The position numbers and the translations under genes are program-made. From Tectiglobus diatomicola (lineage in GTDB: Bacteria > Pseudomonadota > Alphaproteobacteria > Rhizobiales > Hyphomicrobiaceae), in assembly GCA_039583345.1 (NCBI GenBank), contig JAZDSJ010000002.1, forward strand, positions 1 through 64,000: a stretch of DNA of 64,000 nucleotides. Direction: 5' to 3'. Of this stretch, positions 55,621-64,000 are shown piece by piece (positions within the stretch are counted from its first letter, which is position 1; each line of letters begins with the position of its first letter). The notes under the pieces are model-generated. The model saw nothing but the letters and a program-made list of their open reading frames with translations. It had not been told where the DNA came from and ran no database searches.

Positions 55621-56802
55621 ATGATAGATAACGTTCAGGTTAGTATTGAGGTTACAGACACAATTAACAGTATATCCCCCGAACTCTGGGATGCTTGCGC
55701 TAATCCTAAGGAAATCAGCTGTAATCCATTCATTTCTCATGCTTTTCTAAAGGCACTAGAGGATAGTCAATCCGTTCATCCTAAGACGGGTTGGCAACCA
55801 CAGCATCTTATTTTAAAGAAACCAGGTTGTGTAATTGAAGCATGTATGCCGCTTTACGCTAAATCCCACAGTAAAGGCGAATATGTTTTTGATCATAGTT
55901 GGGCAGATGCGTTCGAAAAGGCTGGCGGCCAGTACTATCCAAAACTTGTATCAGCCGTACCGTTCACACCTGTTACAGGCAGGCGATTCCTTGTGCGACC
56001 TGAAAGCAACTGTATTGAACGCGAAAAATATCTTATGGAAGGAGCAATTAAGCTTGCCAGGAGTTATAACTTATCATCTTTTCATATTAACTTTCTTTCT
56101 AGGAGAGAGTGGGTTCATGCCAATGAGGCTGGCTTCCTCAAGCGGATAGATCAACAATTTCATTGGCAAAATAAAGGATATATCTCATTTGAAGATTTCC
56201 TTTCTGAATTAGCATCTCGTAAACGCAAAATAATTCGCAAAGAACGTATCCAGGCATTACAAAACGGTATAGATATCGAGTGGATAAGCGGAGAAGACAT
56301 TACTGAGTCGCATTGGGATTCTATGTACGTTTTTTATAAGGATACTAATAAACGTAAATGGGGAAGCCCGTATCTGAATCGTAATTTTTTTTCTCTTCTT
56401 GGTGCGGGTCTAGCTAATAGATGCCTGCTCATAATGGCTTCAAGAAATGGAAGCTATGTTGCTGGAGCGCTCAATATGATCGGTGATGATTGTCTCTATG
56501 GGCGTTATTGGGGAGGAATTGAGCTCCATCCTTGCCTACATTTTGAAATTTGTTATTATCAAGCTATCGATTATGCTATACAGCACAAGTTGCAGTATGT
56601 GGAGGCGGGAGCGCAAGGCACGCATAAGTTAGCTCGCGGCTATCTGCCAACTCCGACATATTCTGCACACTATATTACGCACCCAGATTTTCGACGAGCT
56701 ATTGCATCATATTTAGTAAACGAAAAAAAATATGTGAAGCAATCACATAAAGCTTTACTAGAACTTACACCATATCGTGATCTCAATATAGAAATTCCGT
56801 GA
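55621..56802 (+). CDS. FemAB-like GNAT family protein (DUF482)
   Basis: A 393-residue protein of the DUF482/FemAB-like group, related to aminoacyl or acyl transferases. The substrate is unknown. Family stretches are the N-terminal WDACANPKEISCNPFISHAFL, then VFDHSWADAFEKAGGQYYPKL, and PFTPVTGRRFLV near 117-128. The second GNAT repeat has ALNMIGDDCLYGRYWG and YVEAGAQGTHKLARGYLP near 322-340. The ATG at 55621 is the likely start. The HIT gene follows after a 256-base gap. Confidence 0.87.
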   Translation: MIDNVQVSIEVTDTINSISPELWDACANPKEISCNPFISHAFLKALEDSQSVHPKTGWQPQHLILKKPGCVIEACMPLYAKSHSKGEYVFDHSWADAFEKAGGQYYPKLVSAVPFTPVTGRRFLVRPESNCIEREKYLMEGAIKLARSYNLSSFHINFLSRREWVHANEAGFLKRIDQQFHWQNKGYISFEDFLSELASRKRKIIRKERIQALQNGIDIEWISGEDITESHWDSMYVFYKDTNKRKWGSPYLNRNFFSLLGAGLANRCLLIMASRNGSYVAGALNMIGDDCLYGRYWGGIELHPCLHFEICYYQAIDYAIQHKLQYVEAGAQGTHKLARGYLPTPTYSAHYITHPDFRRAIASYLVNEKKYVKQSHKALLELTPYRDLNIEIP

Positions 56803-57058
56803 TGAACAATGAAGTTAATTAAATATGGTATGTTAAAATTCCTGCTGGAAATTGAGCTTGTTTATATCCCTCTATTTAAGAAACTTTCAAAGTGATTAAG
56901 TCTTTAAAATCTATGTTATACTAAATATATCCTGTACAAAATAAATTTGTATAAACCATATTCTATTCAGCACCCCAAAATTAAAGTAATAAATAATTCC
57001 ACAAACATCCACATGCAGTGCAGATATGGTTCTTATTCATATTTTCTTAGGTCTCGCA

Positions 57059-57508
57059 ATGAATTACGATGATAATAACACCTTCGCGAAAATATTACGT
57101 AATGATTTACCATCTGAACGTGTTTACGAAGATGAATATACACTCGCGATCATGGATATCATGCCACGTTCCAACGGTCACGTTCTTGTTTTACCAAAAA
57201 CTCCAGTGCGCAATATGCTAGACATTACACCACAAGCCTTATGCCACTGCATAACAACTGTAAAAAAAATTGGGCATGCCGTAATTAAAGCATTCGATGC
57301 AGACGGGCTTACAATACAACAATTCAATGAGACTGCCGGTGGACAAGTTGTGTTTCACCTTCACTATCATGTGTTGCCACGTTACAATAATGTTGAGCTA
57401 ATTTCGCATGTCTCGCATGTAGCCGACAGTTTGGTAATTAAGGCAAATGCTGAAAAAATTCGAAACTCTCTTAACTTAGTGTCGTTTGAAAATAAACTCA
57501 TGACATAG
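57059..57508 (+). CDS. HIT family nucleotide hydrolase
   Basis: Histidine-triad protein, Hint branch, likely a nucleoside phosphoramidase or dinucleotide hydrolase. From the ATG at 57059 it has 149 residues, with FAKILRNDLPSERVYED at the N-terminus. DIMPRSNGHVLVLPK and the triad QVVFHLHYHVLPR (His-x-His-x-His) follow. An upstream start at 57026 would add eleven hydrophobic residues with no family match. It sits next to the FemAB-like gene, as I recall in relatives. Confidence 0.92.
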   Translation: MNYDDNNTFAKILRNDLPSERVYEDEYTLAIMDIMPRSNGHVLVLPKTPVRNMLDITPQALCHCITTVKKIGHAVIKAFDADGLTIQQFNETAGGQVVFHLHYHVLPRYNNVELISHVSHVADSLVIKANAEKIRNSLNLVSFENKLMT

Positions 57509-58191
57509 ATTATGACTTGCTGAATTTTCACACTAGAGACAAGGCGCTCATACAGCTGGGGGTATTTAAACTGTACCAGTAGACAATATCTGTGTGGTGC
57601 ATTAAAGTATAGTTTTTAAATAAACGTGTGTATAAATATTGCGATCCTAAATACCTTCAGCAACAGATTTAACTTTAAAAATTAAGAAGTACTTTGACTT
57701 TTTTAACGATTACCGTTCAATACCGCCATTTATATATTATATGCTTAGCCAAATATTAACAAAGTACGTACGCATTAGAAAATTCTACCTCCATTAAGTT
57801 ATAGGATGGAATCAAAATAAAGGTTTTAAAAATTTATTATAGTGACAGCTGCGGCTATTACATTAGGTTCATTGTCTTGACAAAAATTTGCAGATCTAAC
57901 TTTAGTTAGCAAACAAGAACATAGATAAAAAGACTCACCTGAGGGATGAAAAAAGTTCTGGGGAAAGGCAAGTTGATTGGAGTTTGTTAACCACCGTTAC
58001 TGTTATGTCTGTTGCGTTTATAATATAAGTAATATAATGACGCAATAAGCTAAGTCTGAGTGATAAATTATTTTAATAATTTTCTACAAAATATTTAATA
58101 CCCTCTAATTATTATAAATATATCCAAAATTTAATTTATTTCAATTTAGTAATTAATAGCATAATACACACAATGTTTAAAAGGAATAGAC
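57509..58191. other. Gene-free region upstream of hpf
   Basis: 683 AT-rich bases. rpoN normally lies here, directly before hpf-ptsN, in Rhizobiales and many other proteobacteria. I could not read any trace of the RpoN box or other sigma-54 motifs. A ribosome binding site (AAGGAATA) precedes hpf. Confidence 0.45.
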
Positions 58192-58773
58192 ATGACCATT
58201 CAGGTAACGGGAAAAAATATAGAAGTAGGAGATGCTCTGAAGAACTACCTCATAGATCGGACTCGTTGTGTTCTTGATAAGTATATTGGCCTGGAAATAT
58301 CAGGGCATATAAGAGTAGCTAAAAAACACGGAAAATTCCAAACAAACTGCTCCATTAGGCTTAGAACCGGACTTCTGCTCGAGGCCCAGGGCGAGGCTTC
58401 AGATGCATATGCTAGTGCTGATAATGCTTTAGAACGCCTTGACAAAAGAGTGCGGAGATATAAGCGTCGCCTTAAAGATCATCACTCTAAATTCGCCCGA
58501 GACTCTTTTCAATCTCAAACTCACACCGCTCCAGACTACGTTGTGCAACCGTCTGAGGAGGATTCTGAAGAAGAGAACCCATCAAATGAACCTCTTATTA
58601 TTGCAGAAATGAAGAGACAAATTCAGCTGATCAACGTGAGCGAAGCAGTTATGCAGTTAGATTTAACAGAGGAGACTTTTTTAGTATTCCGTAACGTGAC
58701 GAATAATGCAATTAACATTGTTTATAGGCGTGACGATAATAACATCGGATGGATTGATCCAGTCGAAAATTAA
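58192..58773 (+). CDS. hpf: Long-form ribosome hibernation promoting factor
   Basis: Dimerises and silences 70S ribosomes in stationary phase. The 193-residue product has the N-terminal S30AE domain (1-105, TIQVTGKNIEVGDALKNYL to DKRVRRYKRRLKDH) and an acidic linker (about 115-132). The C-terminal dimerisation domain (about 133-190) contains VSEAVMQLDLTEETFLVFRN and NIVYRRDDNNIGWIDP. The long form supports 100S dimers without RMF. AAGGAATA precedes the ATG. ptsN follows after 47 bases. Confidence 0.95.
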   Translation: MTIQVTGKNIEVGDALKNYLIDRTRCVLDKYIGLEISGHIRVAKKHGKFQTNCSIRLRTGLLLEAQGEASDAYASADNALERLDKRVRRYKRRLKDHHSKFARDSFQSQTHTAPDYVVQPSEEDSEEENPSNEPLIIAEMKRQIQLINVSEAVMQLDLTEETFLVFRNVTNNAINIVYRRDDNNIGWIDPVEN

Positions 58774-58820
58774 ATTCAGAAAATATAAAAAGATTTCTTT
58801 TTAGAAGGAACTTTAATCCT

Positions 58821-59288
58821 ATGGATCTTGGCGATCTAATTTCATATGACCATATAATAATGCCCTTAGAAGCAGGTACTAAGAAGCAGTGTCTGCAAGA
58901 ACTGGCAAAAAAAGCAGAAGAATTAAGCAACATTTCACAGCGAGCTATTTTTGAGACCCTTTTGCAGCGAGAGCGTCTTGGTTCAACAGGTTTGGGCAAG
59001 GGTATAGCCGTACCACATGTTAAATTTAAAGACTTCGATCACATTACTTGTATATTTGCCCGGCTTAACAAGCCAGTCGACTTTGAAGCTCTCGACAATG
59101 TGCCTGTTGATCTTATATTTTTATTACTCGCACCAGGACATGCTAGCGGTGATCATTTAAAAGCTTTAGCTCGAATTTCACGTCTATTACGAGAGCCTGA
59201 TATATGCAGATGCTTAAGATCATCTACTAACATCCAGGATATTGTTGAAGTTTTAACACAGCCCTCTGCTGCATTCCGTGCTGCATGA
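58821..59288 (+). CDS. ptsN: Nitrogen-type PTS enzyme IIA
   Basis: Phosphocarrier regulator of the PTS-Ntr, which in proteobacteria affects potassium transport and stress responses. The 155-residue product has the phosphorylation site His66 in GLGKGIAVPHVKF, where relatives read GIAIPHGK; the Gly after His is Val here. Other family stretches are LQRERLGSTG and LLLAPGHASGDHLKALARISRLL. AGAAGGAA precedes the ATG. The usual upstream rpoN is missing. The other PTS-Ntr proteins are not in the window. Confidence 0.93.
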   Translation: MDLGDLISYDHIIMPLEAGTKKQCLQELAKKAEELSNISQRAIFETLLQRERLGSTGLGKGIAVPHVKFKDFDHITCIFARLNKPVDFEALDNVPVDLIFLLLAPGHASGDHLKALARISRLLREPDICRCLRSSTNIQDIVEVLTQPSAAFRAA

Positions 59289-59304
59289 CCATTCTTTGGT
59301 CATG
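59284..59304. terminator. Hairpin overlapping the ptsN stop codon
   Basis: CATGACCA (59284-59291) and TGGTCATG (59297-59304) form a perfect 8-base stem with a 5-base loop. The left arm includes the ptsN TGA. No T-run follows, so this may act as a processing or stability structure instead of a true terminator. Confidence 0.4.
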
Positions 59305-59363
59305 TGGCTAAATTAGTGCTATCTAATTATAATAATTGATTTAATTTTGAACAATTTGAATTA

Positions 59364-60158
59364 TCAAATTACATGTAGGCCTATAAGGCCTGCAATGCCG
59401 AAAATTATGCGCCACAAAGCAAATAACTTAAAGCCACGGCGACTTACATAATCAAGAAGATATCTGACAACAATTAGGGCAGTAAAAAATGAAACAATTA
59501 AGCCGATGGATATGCTAAAAACTGCGTCTGAATTTAAAACATTCCAATTCTTATATAAATCATAAGTAAATGCTCCTACCATCGTTGGCATCGCTAAAAA
59601 GAAACTGAACTCAGCTGCGGAACGCTTATCTGAACCCATTATTAGGGCACCTACTATAGTTGCTCCTGAACGTGATACGCCAGGAACCATAGCTAGGCAC
59701 TGAAAGATACCAATCTTAAAAGATAGCCACGGCGTAAAATTCATAACATCTTTGTATACAGGAGTAAATTTCATCCAATCCACAATAAATAAAATTATAC
59801 CACCTAAAATTAACGATATACAAATCAACTCAGGCTGATGAAATAAGATAGATTTAATGTAAGAATGTGCAAATATTCCAATAATAACTGCGGGTAAAAA
59901 TGCCAAGAGTATATTTAATAAAAATCGTCTTTTAACAGAATCATGTGAAAAGTTGACTGAAAGATCTATAATTTTAGAGGAGTAAACAAATAGTAATGCT
60001 AGAATAGCACCAAGCTGAATAAGTACTTCAAAAGTTTTCCCGGGAGAACTAAAGCATAGAAATTGACCTATTAGCAACAAGTGTCCCGTAGAGGAAACCG
60101 GTATGAACTCAGTCAGCCCTTCTATAAAAGCAAGAAGAATTACTTGCCATATCACCAT
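59364..60158 (-). CDS. uppP: Undecaprenyl-diphosphate phosphatase
   Basis: Recycles the lipid carrier undecaprenyl phosphate for peptidoglycan and other polymers. The 264-residue product has about eight membrane segments. The two signature loops are intact: EGLTEFIPVSSTGHLLL near 14-30 and PGVSRSGATIVGALIMG near 159-175, which hold the catalytic Glu, Ser and Arg. The start at 60158 gives the standard N-terminus. It is convergent with ptsN. Confidence 0.96.
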   Translation of the reverse strand: MVIWQVILLAFIEGLTEFIPVSSTGHLLLIGQFLCFSSPGKTFEVLIQLGAILALLFVYSSKIIDLSVNFSHDSVKRRFLLNILLAFLPAVIIGIFAHSYIKSILFHQPELICISLILGGIILFIVDWMKFTPVYKDVMNFTPWLSFKIGIFQCLAMVPGVSRSGATIVGALIMGSDKRSAAEFSFFLAMPTMVGAFTYDLYKNWNVLNSDAVFSISIGLIVSFFTALIVVRYLLDYVSRRGFKLFALWRIIFGIAGLIGLHVI

Positions 60159-60721
60159 ACTTCACATCCTATGACCTTAAAGTGAACGAAACGCTCTTAT
60201 CTTAAGTGCTTGTAAGATTAGTACGGATTAGCAATAAAAGCTATTCTATTGGTAACAAAGTTAATTATAACAAATTTAAAAGCACGAAGGTTTTATGACA
60301 CAGAACTAGCTTTAAACCTAACTCTGTTACATAAGATCAGAAACTAATATACTCTAAACTGAACTTATCGGTTTTCATCCTTTTATTCTTGTAAAATTAT
60401 TAAGCAGAACCAGAGTATGCTACATACTTTTGAAACTTTTAGTAGTACCTATTTCAGAACTAAAGACGATTCTAATACAGATGGCCGTATTTGATAGACT
60501 TAAATTCAAGAGTATCCTCTAAAATAGAAAAAGGATCTCAACTTTTCTATCCTCAATTATCTTTATCTAATGCACTACCGAATCATTCATTTGTCCCAAT
60601 ATGAAACCTAAGAATCTATTATTTTGAGAGGGTGATCAATGACACCGAAGCAGCCTATAGATTAATACTCTTTTAAGCAGTACAGTCACATTAATCAATT
60701 CGTGTATACAAATAATAATGC
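60159..60721. other. Gene-free interval between typA and uppP
   Basis: 563 AT-rich bases between two minus-strand genes. No gene or strong hairpin is visible; the uppP promoter should be here but is not clear. Confidence 0.35.
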
Positions 60722-62542
60722 TTAAGAAGTCTTCCCACGTGCTCTCTCACGTTTCCTTCGCTCATTAGGATCAAGCCAGCGTTTTCTAAGGCGGATATTG
60801 TGTGGAGTTACTTCAAGCAATTCATCATCCTGTATATAACTCATTGCTCCCTCTAAAGATAATATCATCGGTGGAATTAGAGAGAGTGCATCATCTTTTC
60901 CAGAAGCCCTTACATTAGTAAGTTTTTTATTTTCAATTACATTAACAACAAGATCATTATCTCTATTATGTTGACCGACGATCATGCCTTCATAAACCTT
61001 TGTTTGTGGGGTAACCATTATAGGACCTCGATCTTGCAGGTAGAATAATGAGTAAGCTGTTGCCTGACCCATCGCATTAGAAATCAAAACTCCATTGCGC
61101 CTACCTATTATATCACCTTTGAACGGTGCATAAGAATGGAAAATTCTGTTCATAATACCTGTTCCACGCGTAGTAGTCAGCAATTCTGACTGATACCCTA
61201 TAAGTCCGCGTGTTGGTATCAAAAATACACACCTCTGTCGTCCGCCACCAGAAGAGCGCATTTCTGTGAGATCACCCCTGCGTTCTGATAAGCCTTTAAC
61301 AACTGCTCCTGAATATTCTTCATCAACATCAACGATGACCTCTTCAAGCGGTTCTAGGCGCTGGCCATCATTTTCAGTTTTAAAAACTACTCGAGGCCGA
61401 GAAACTGTAAGCTCGAATCCTTCACGACGCATAGTTTCAATCAATATACCCAGTTGAAGCTCACCGCGACCTGATACTTCAAAGGCATCTTTATCCTCGG
61501 TCTCAGAAATTCGAATTGCTATATTACGTTCAGCTTCCTTTAAAAGGCGATCGCGTATAACTCGAGATTGAACCTTATCTCCTTCTTTACCAACAAATGG
61601 TCCATCATTAATACGAAACAACATACTCAAGGTTGGCGGATCTATGGGTTGCGCAGGTAAGGGCTTATGTACAGATGGATCACACAAAGTATCAGCTACT
61701 GTAGTTTCAGTAACACCAGCTATTGCAACTATATCACCAGCTTCACCGAGGTCGATGGGCTGTCGCTCCAAACCACGAAACGCCAAGACTTTTGTTACAC
61801 GTGCAAATTCTACGGTTGAACCATCATGGCGTAGTGCTTTTATAGACTGACCGGATTTAACTGTCCCAGATGATATACGTCCAGTAAGAATACGCCCCAT
61901 AAAAGGATCGGCTTCTATTGTAGTAGCCAACATTTTAAAATCACCACCCTCAACTCTTGGAGCAGGAACATGACTTATTATAAGGTCAAACATAGGATTG
62001 AGACTTTCCTTAGGCCCTTCCGGCTCTTGTGCCATCCAGCCATCTCTACCTGATCCGTAAAGAGTAGGAAAATCTAGTTGTTCATCCAACGCATCTAGAT
62101 TAGCAATTAGATCGAAAACTTCATTTAAAACATCCTGATGACGTTCATCGGGACGATCGATCTTGTTAATTGCAACTATAGGCCTCATACCAAGTTTCAA
62201 AGCCTTAGAGAGAACAAACTTAGTTTGTGGAAGTGGCCCTTCGGAAGCATCGACAAGAACGACTACGCCATCAACCATGTTCAAGATGCGCTCCACCTCT
62301 CCGCCGAAGTCCGCGTGTCCCGGTGTATCAACAATATTAATACGTATATCATTCCAAACAAGCGATGTGCATTTGGCTAAAATAGTGATACCGCGTTCAC
62401 GTTCTAGATCATTGGAGTCCATAGCGCGTTCAGCGATCTGTTGGTTCTCACGAAAGACCCCAGATTGTTTCAACAAGGCATCGATCAAGGTTGTTTTGCC
62501 ATGATCAACATGCGCTATTATCGCAATATTACGCAATTCCAT
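60722..62542 (-). CDS. typA: Ribosome-associated GTPase TypA/BipA
   Basis: Translational GTPase related to EF-G, needed for ribosome assembly and stress adaptation. The product has 606 residues from the ATG at 62542. The frame continues four codons to a TTG at 62554. G motifs are clear: AHVDHGKTT (G1), RGITI (G2), DTPGHADFGGE (G3) and NKIDRPD (G4). Domain II, the EF-G-like domains III and V, and the BipA-specific C-terminal domain (ending ERRKRERARGK) follow. Length and order are standard. Confidence 0.97.
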   Translation of the reverse strand: MELRNIAIIAHVDHGKTTLIDALLKQSGVFRENQQIAERAMDSNDLERERGITILAKCTSLVWNDIRINIVDTPGHADFGGEVERILNMVDGVVVLVDASEGPLPQTKFVLSKALKLGMRPIVAINKIDRPDERHQDVLNEVFDLIANLDALDEQLDFPTLYGSGRDGWMAQEPEGPKESLNPMFDLIISHVPAPRVEGGDFKMLATTIEADPFMGRILTGRISSGTVKSGQSIKALRHDGSTVEFARVTKVLAFRGLERQPIDLGEAGDIVAIAGVTETTVADTLCDPSVHKPLPAQPIDPPTLSMLFRINDGPFVGKEGDKVQSRVIRDRLLKEAERNIAIRISETEDKDAFEVSGRGELQLGILIETMRREGFELTVSRPRVVFKTENDGQRLEPLEEVIVDVDEEYSGAVVKGLSERRGDLTEMRSSGGGRQRCVFLIPTRGLIGYQSELLTTTRGTGIMNRIFHSYAPFKGDIIGRRNGVLISNAMGQATAYSLFYLQDRGPIMVTPQTKVYEGMIVGQHNRDNDLVVNVIENKKLTNVRASGKDDALSLIPPMILSLEGAMSYIQDDELLEVTPHNIRLRKRWLDPNERRKRERARGKTS

Positions 62543-63641
62543 TGCAAAGCCCAATTCTCGTTTTAAGTTAAAAACATATTGCTATCATAATAAGATAGGT
62601 ATAGCTAGACACATGTGCTGAGCATACGACTTGATCCTGTCGCATGGCGATATAATTCTGCATAATGAACGAAATATCTCCTAAACAATATCTTTAACGT
62701 GATATTGGTTCTTAAAAGTCTCAGTTCACGTGACAATGGTCACATATTTTGTTGTAGATATTACTATAAGCAATAACTTTAGAAGTTGGATAATCTAATA
62801 TCTATATCTTTTTAGCTATGGGCTACGTGTAGACCTAAGACCTGATAATCTAAATTGTACAATCAAATTTTTATAAACAAATTCTTGAATTCTTAGTAGC
62901 ATGTCTAAATGAAGGAAACGTTATAGTGTCGTGTATGTAAAAAAAGCTCTAAATCTATCAAGAATTCAAGCGATACCCCTTAGTAATTTTGATGATATTA
63001 TCAAAAGAAGCTTTTCTAAATTTTGAATTGCAGAATATTTTTAATGACAATGATGTTCCATGATACGAAATAAATTTAGCTCTGATTTAAAATGAATTAG
63101 ACACGAGAAGTTGAAAACGAACAACATGCAGTTCATTCATAAACTACATCCATAGTTGGAGGGCACTTTAGTGTAAAAAATTAATTACTAAGTATTTATA
63201 AAGCTTTTAGGTATCTTTAAGGTTTCTTAGTACACAGTAAAACCTTAGCTTTACTGATTTTAGCCTTGATAACTTATTAAATGAAATCTCATTTTAAAAA
63301 AGCTAAAATAGAGCACCCAAAAATTTAACTACTTAAAAAGTCTTAGATTATATGTTCTATCAACTTGGAAGTTTGCTAGTATTTCTCTAATTTATATCAG
63401 TCCTACTAAACTTAAGAAGCTATCTTTTACTCCAAACAGAGATATGTTACACATCAACAATTACTGTTTTGTTATAGTTTTAAATATATCAAATAGTTAC
63501 AAGTATGTTGTTTAAAACAATTCTATGGATACTAACTTTTCACAAGCTATAAAGAACAACATGATCCAAAATGGGTGTCCTGAGTATTTAACAAATACAG
63601 GCCCTTATTTTTAAAGACACTACTTAGGGAGATAGGTCATT
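62543..63641. other. 1.1 kb gene-free region between typA and argC
   Basis: AT-rich, with frequent stops in every frame. In relatives rpsI usually precedes argC, but no rpsI-like sequence is seen here. AGGGAGA at 63626-63632 is the argC ribosome binding site. Nothing else is supported. Confidence 0.4.
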
Positions 63642-64000
63642 ATGTCTTGTACACCTACGATTTTCATCGATGGTGAAGCCGGGACCACTGGCCTGAAAAT
63701 CCGCGAACACCTACGTGAAATGCCAGGCGTTAGTTTGAGAGCGATTCCACAAAATGATCGCAAGAATCCTTTAGCTAAAAAAGCACTTTTAAAGGAAGTT
63801 GACATGGTGGTTTTGTGCTTACCCGATAAAGCTGCGCGCAAGACCGTAGAAATTTGTTCTACACTGCCAGAAGGTGGGCCAAAGATCGTTGACACTTCAA
63901 CTGTCCACAGAGTTTCGGAGGGATGGGTATATGGCTTTCCAGAATTAAATAATGAACAAGAAGAAGCCATTAAGAAAGCTAAATGGCTCTCTAATCCTGG
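63642..64000 (+). CDS. argC: N-acetyl-gamma-glutamyl-phosphate reductase, partial
   Basis: Third step of arginine synthesis (NADPH-dependent reduction of N-acetylglutamyl phosphate). Only the first 119 residues are in the window; the gene runs off the right edge. The N-terminal IFIDGEAGTTGLKIREHL is the Rossmann dinucleotide-binding loop of the shorter, type 2 ArgC form. VLCLPDKAARKTVE and VDTSTVHRVSEGWVYGFPEL match the family. AGGGAGA lies 9 bases before the ATG. Confidence 0.93.
   Translation, partial: MSCTPTIFIDGEAGTTGLKIREHLREMPGVSLRAIPQNDRKNPLAKKALLKEVDMVVLCLPDKAARKTVEICSTLPEGGPKIVDTSTVHRVSEGWVYGFPELNNEQEEAIKKAKWLSNP

Noticed and set aside
1..64000. CRISPR arrays, insertion sequences, prophage genes, toxin-antitoxin pairs and rRNA genes.
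   Set aside because: I looked for spaced direct repeats, transposase or integrase motifs and conserved rRNA stretches by eye and found none.

Overview
The window is AT-rich chromosomal DNA. Its protein families and gene order point to an alphaproteobacterium of the Rhizobiales (Hyphomicrobiales), probably a host-associated lineage related to Bartonellaceae. That placement is inferred from remembered gene neighbourhoods, not from a search. Supporting blocks are cytochrome bc1 chaperone-DUF177-plsX-fabH-ihfA, sdhE-mfd, infA-maf, lgt-midA-pgeF-lipoprotein-prs, ccmABCDG, rph-rdgB-hemW, clpS-clpA and hpf-ptsN, plus an IalB protein. About 50 genes cover roughly 71% of the window, which is low for a free-living relative. 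I saw no tRNA, rRNA, insertion sequence, prophage or CRISPR array.

Layout. 1-4.8 kb: bamE, then the divergent lipid-synthesis block ending in ihfA. 5.3-10.2 kb: a PCu(A)C copper chaperone, sdhE and mfd. 10.7-16 kb: a large membrane GGDEF-EAL protein and thrC, both on the minus strand. 16-17.1 kb: a gene-free stretch rich in inverted repeats. 17.1-21.6 kb: ialB, bioY, kdsD, infA, maf and ubiK. 21.8-27.1 kb: lgt, midA-like, pgeF, a two-domain lipoprotein and prs. 27.1-28.9 kb: the longest gene desert. 28.9-34 kb: a Y-family polymerase, gpx, a DUF423 protein, nei and the Sua5 gene. 34.2-35.0 kb: wreckage of an acyl-CoA dehydrogenase. 35.5-38.6 kb: ccmABCDG. 39.9-43.9 kb: rph-rdgB-hemW, a YqaA-like gene and dsbB. 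44.8-52.8 kb: parE, a D,D-carboxypeptidase, clpSA and mepA. 54.0-60.2 kb: sodB, a FemAB-like gene, an HIT gene, hpf, ptsN and uppP. 60.7-64 kb: typA and the start of argC, which runs off the end.

How the genes fit together. Many of them build and protect an aerobic respiratory chain: bc1 chaperone, SdhE, UbiK, MidA-like factor, PCu(A)C, CcmABCDG, HemW, SodB and Gpx. Others maintain the envelope (BamE, Lgt, UppP, carboxypeptidase, MepA, KdsD, PlsX/FabH), quality control (ClpS/ClpA, DsbB) or stress and translation (Hpf, TypA, InfA). Catabolic and regulatory functions look eroded: the acyl-CoA dehydrogenase is a pseudogene, both c-di-GMP domains of the GGDEF-EAL protein carry changed catalytic residues, and neighbours expected in relatives (merR, recG, yacG, rpoN, hrcA) are not at their usual places. 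I found no clear new multi-gene system. The most interesting signals are the decaying acyl-CoA dehydrogenase, the degenerate signalling protein, the duplicated-domain lipoprotein, and clusters of inverted repeats in gene-free DNA near 16.3-17.0 kb and 39.1 kb.
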